64,000 nt of DNA. Origin: Diacronema lutheri (taxonomy: Eukaryota; Haptophyta; Pavlovophyceae; Pavlovales; Pavlovaceae). The notes under the pieces are model-generated. The model was not told the origin of the DNA. It saw nothing but the letters and a program-made list of their open reading frames with translations, and searched no databases. The translations under genes and the position numbers were made by a program. Numbering within the stretch: the first letter of the stretch is position 1; the number at the start of each line of letters is the position of its first letter. The DNA lies in the NCBI GenBank assembly GCA_019448385.1, contig JAGTXO010000058.1:153337-217336 (forward strand), written 5' to 3'. Below, one piece after another: positions 63,012-64,000 of the stretch.

Positions 63012-63088
63012 CGCACGGCCGAGCCGCGCAGCAGTGGACGCTATGCGGGCTCTGCCCAAGTCGCGCGCAGCTGGCGACGCGTGCCGCG
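62013..63088 (+). mobile_element. Fanzor-bearing duplicated block (inverted relative to 34666-35912)
   Basis: Nucleotide identity to the minus-strand block 34666-35912 starts abruptly at ggctcgagcgtc and continues through the stop codon for about another 80 bp (ending near gctggcgacg). Substitutions are few and mostly third-position. No terminal repeats or target duplications are evident, so the ends of a transposon were not located. Confidence 0.75.
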
Positions 63089-63484
63089 CGCCGCACGCCC
63101 GTGCGCGCCGCCGCCCGTGGCCGAGCGCGCCGCATCAGCCGGCCCGCTGCAACCACCGTTTGGATCACGGACGCTTGCAACAGCTCATCGGTGCGCGTCA
63201 TCTGCGCTGGCGGCCACGGCGACGTCCGTTCCGACCTTGTCTCGACAAGCTCGCGCGGTGCTCGCGGCCCCCACGCCGCCGCAGGCACGCTGCACGCCGT
63301 TCTGCAAAGTTACAGGGTTGTTAGGGTTGTAAGGGTTGTATGGGTTGCAAGGGTAGAAGTAAGAGTTAGGGTTAGTAGTCTGGGCGAACGCAAAGGGAGC
63401 GTTTCGCGACAAACCTGGCCAGGCCGATCGATAAAGTAGACCTCGGGGACACCTGGCTCCAATTTTGAGCGACTTTGGCCTGGT
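63012..63484. other. Subtelomeric region with degenerate telomere-like motifs
   Basis: 63313-63376 holds scattered gggttgt/gggttag words (agggttgttagggttgtaag). No gene is seen. GC falls towards the end. Confidence 0.6.

Positions 63485-64000
<516 letters not shown>

Noticed and set aside
59997-63059. 1020-residue minus-strand frame opposite the Fanzor chimera
   Set aside because: Antisense of a gene with clear RuvC motifs; Arg/Val/Ala composition only.

Overview
The window is nuclear DNA of a very GC-rich eukaryotic microalga that ends in a chromosome end. Eukaryotic origin follows from about 27 GT-AG or GC-AG introns whose phases can be checked by joining reading frames, from cytosolic RPS23, and from telomere-like arrays at 63485-64000. 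CFAP300 points to a motile cilium. A signal-peptide-plus-transit leader at 45841 points to a secondary plastid. With GTGCGY splice donors, two GC-AG introns and long C/G homopolymers, I infer a haptophyte, perhaps a pavlovophyte. This is inference from gene content, not a database match.

Layout, 1-27.5 kb: spermidine synthase first exon (-), coiled-coil protein (+), acidic low-complexity protein (+), CFAP300 (-), SPX-domain protein (-), signal-peptide membrane protein (-), LEA2-like membrane protein (+), bestrophin-like channel (+), nucleotidyltransferase-like protein (-), FHA-domain protein (+), methionyl-tRNA formyltransferase (-), RPS23 (+), membrane P-loop ATPase (-), F-box/ankyrin protein (+) and PECR-like enoyl-CoA reductase (-).

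Layout, 27.5-41 kb is accessory DNA: two copies of an F-box-like/Cys-rich family (one truncated), a decayed gene, a three-kringle membrane protein (-), a Fanzor/TnpB-like RNA-guided nuclease (-), an NmrA-like reductase (-), a frameshifted Sel1-MYND gene (-) and a PIF1-helicase remnant.

Layout, 41-64 kb: voltage-sensing phosphatase (+), plastid-targeted membrane protein (+), GT61-like glycosyltransferase (-), hAT transposase with an in-frame TAG (+), ANKRD13-like protein with an inserted GOLD domain (-), coiled-coil protein (+), a chimera of a USP-like protein with a second Fanzor catalytic half (+), then subtelomere and telomere-type repeats.

Genes are dense and often head to head: seven divergent pairs have start codons less than 340 bp apart. 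The most unusual items are the inverted Fanzor pair, with conserved sequence downstream of both stop codons and one copy fused in frame to a pseudo-deubiquitinase-like protein, and a voltage-sensing phosphatase gene whose introns contain a G-run/C-run pair and a minisatellite that repeats the 5' splice site.
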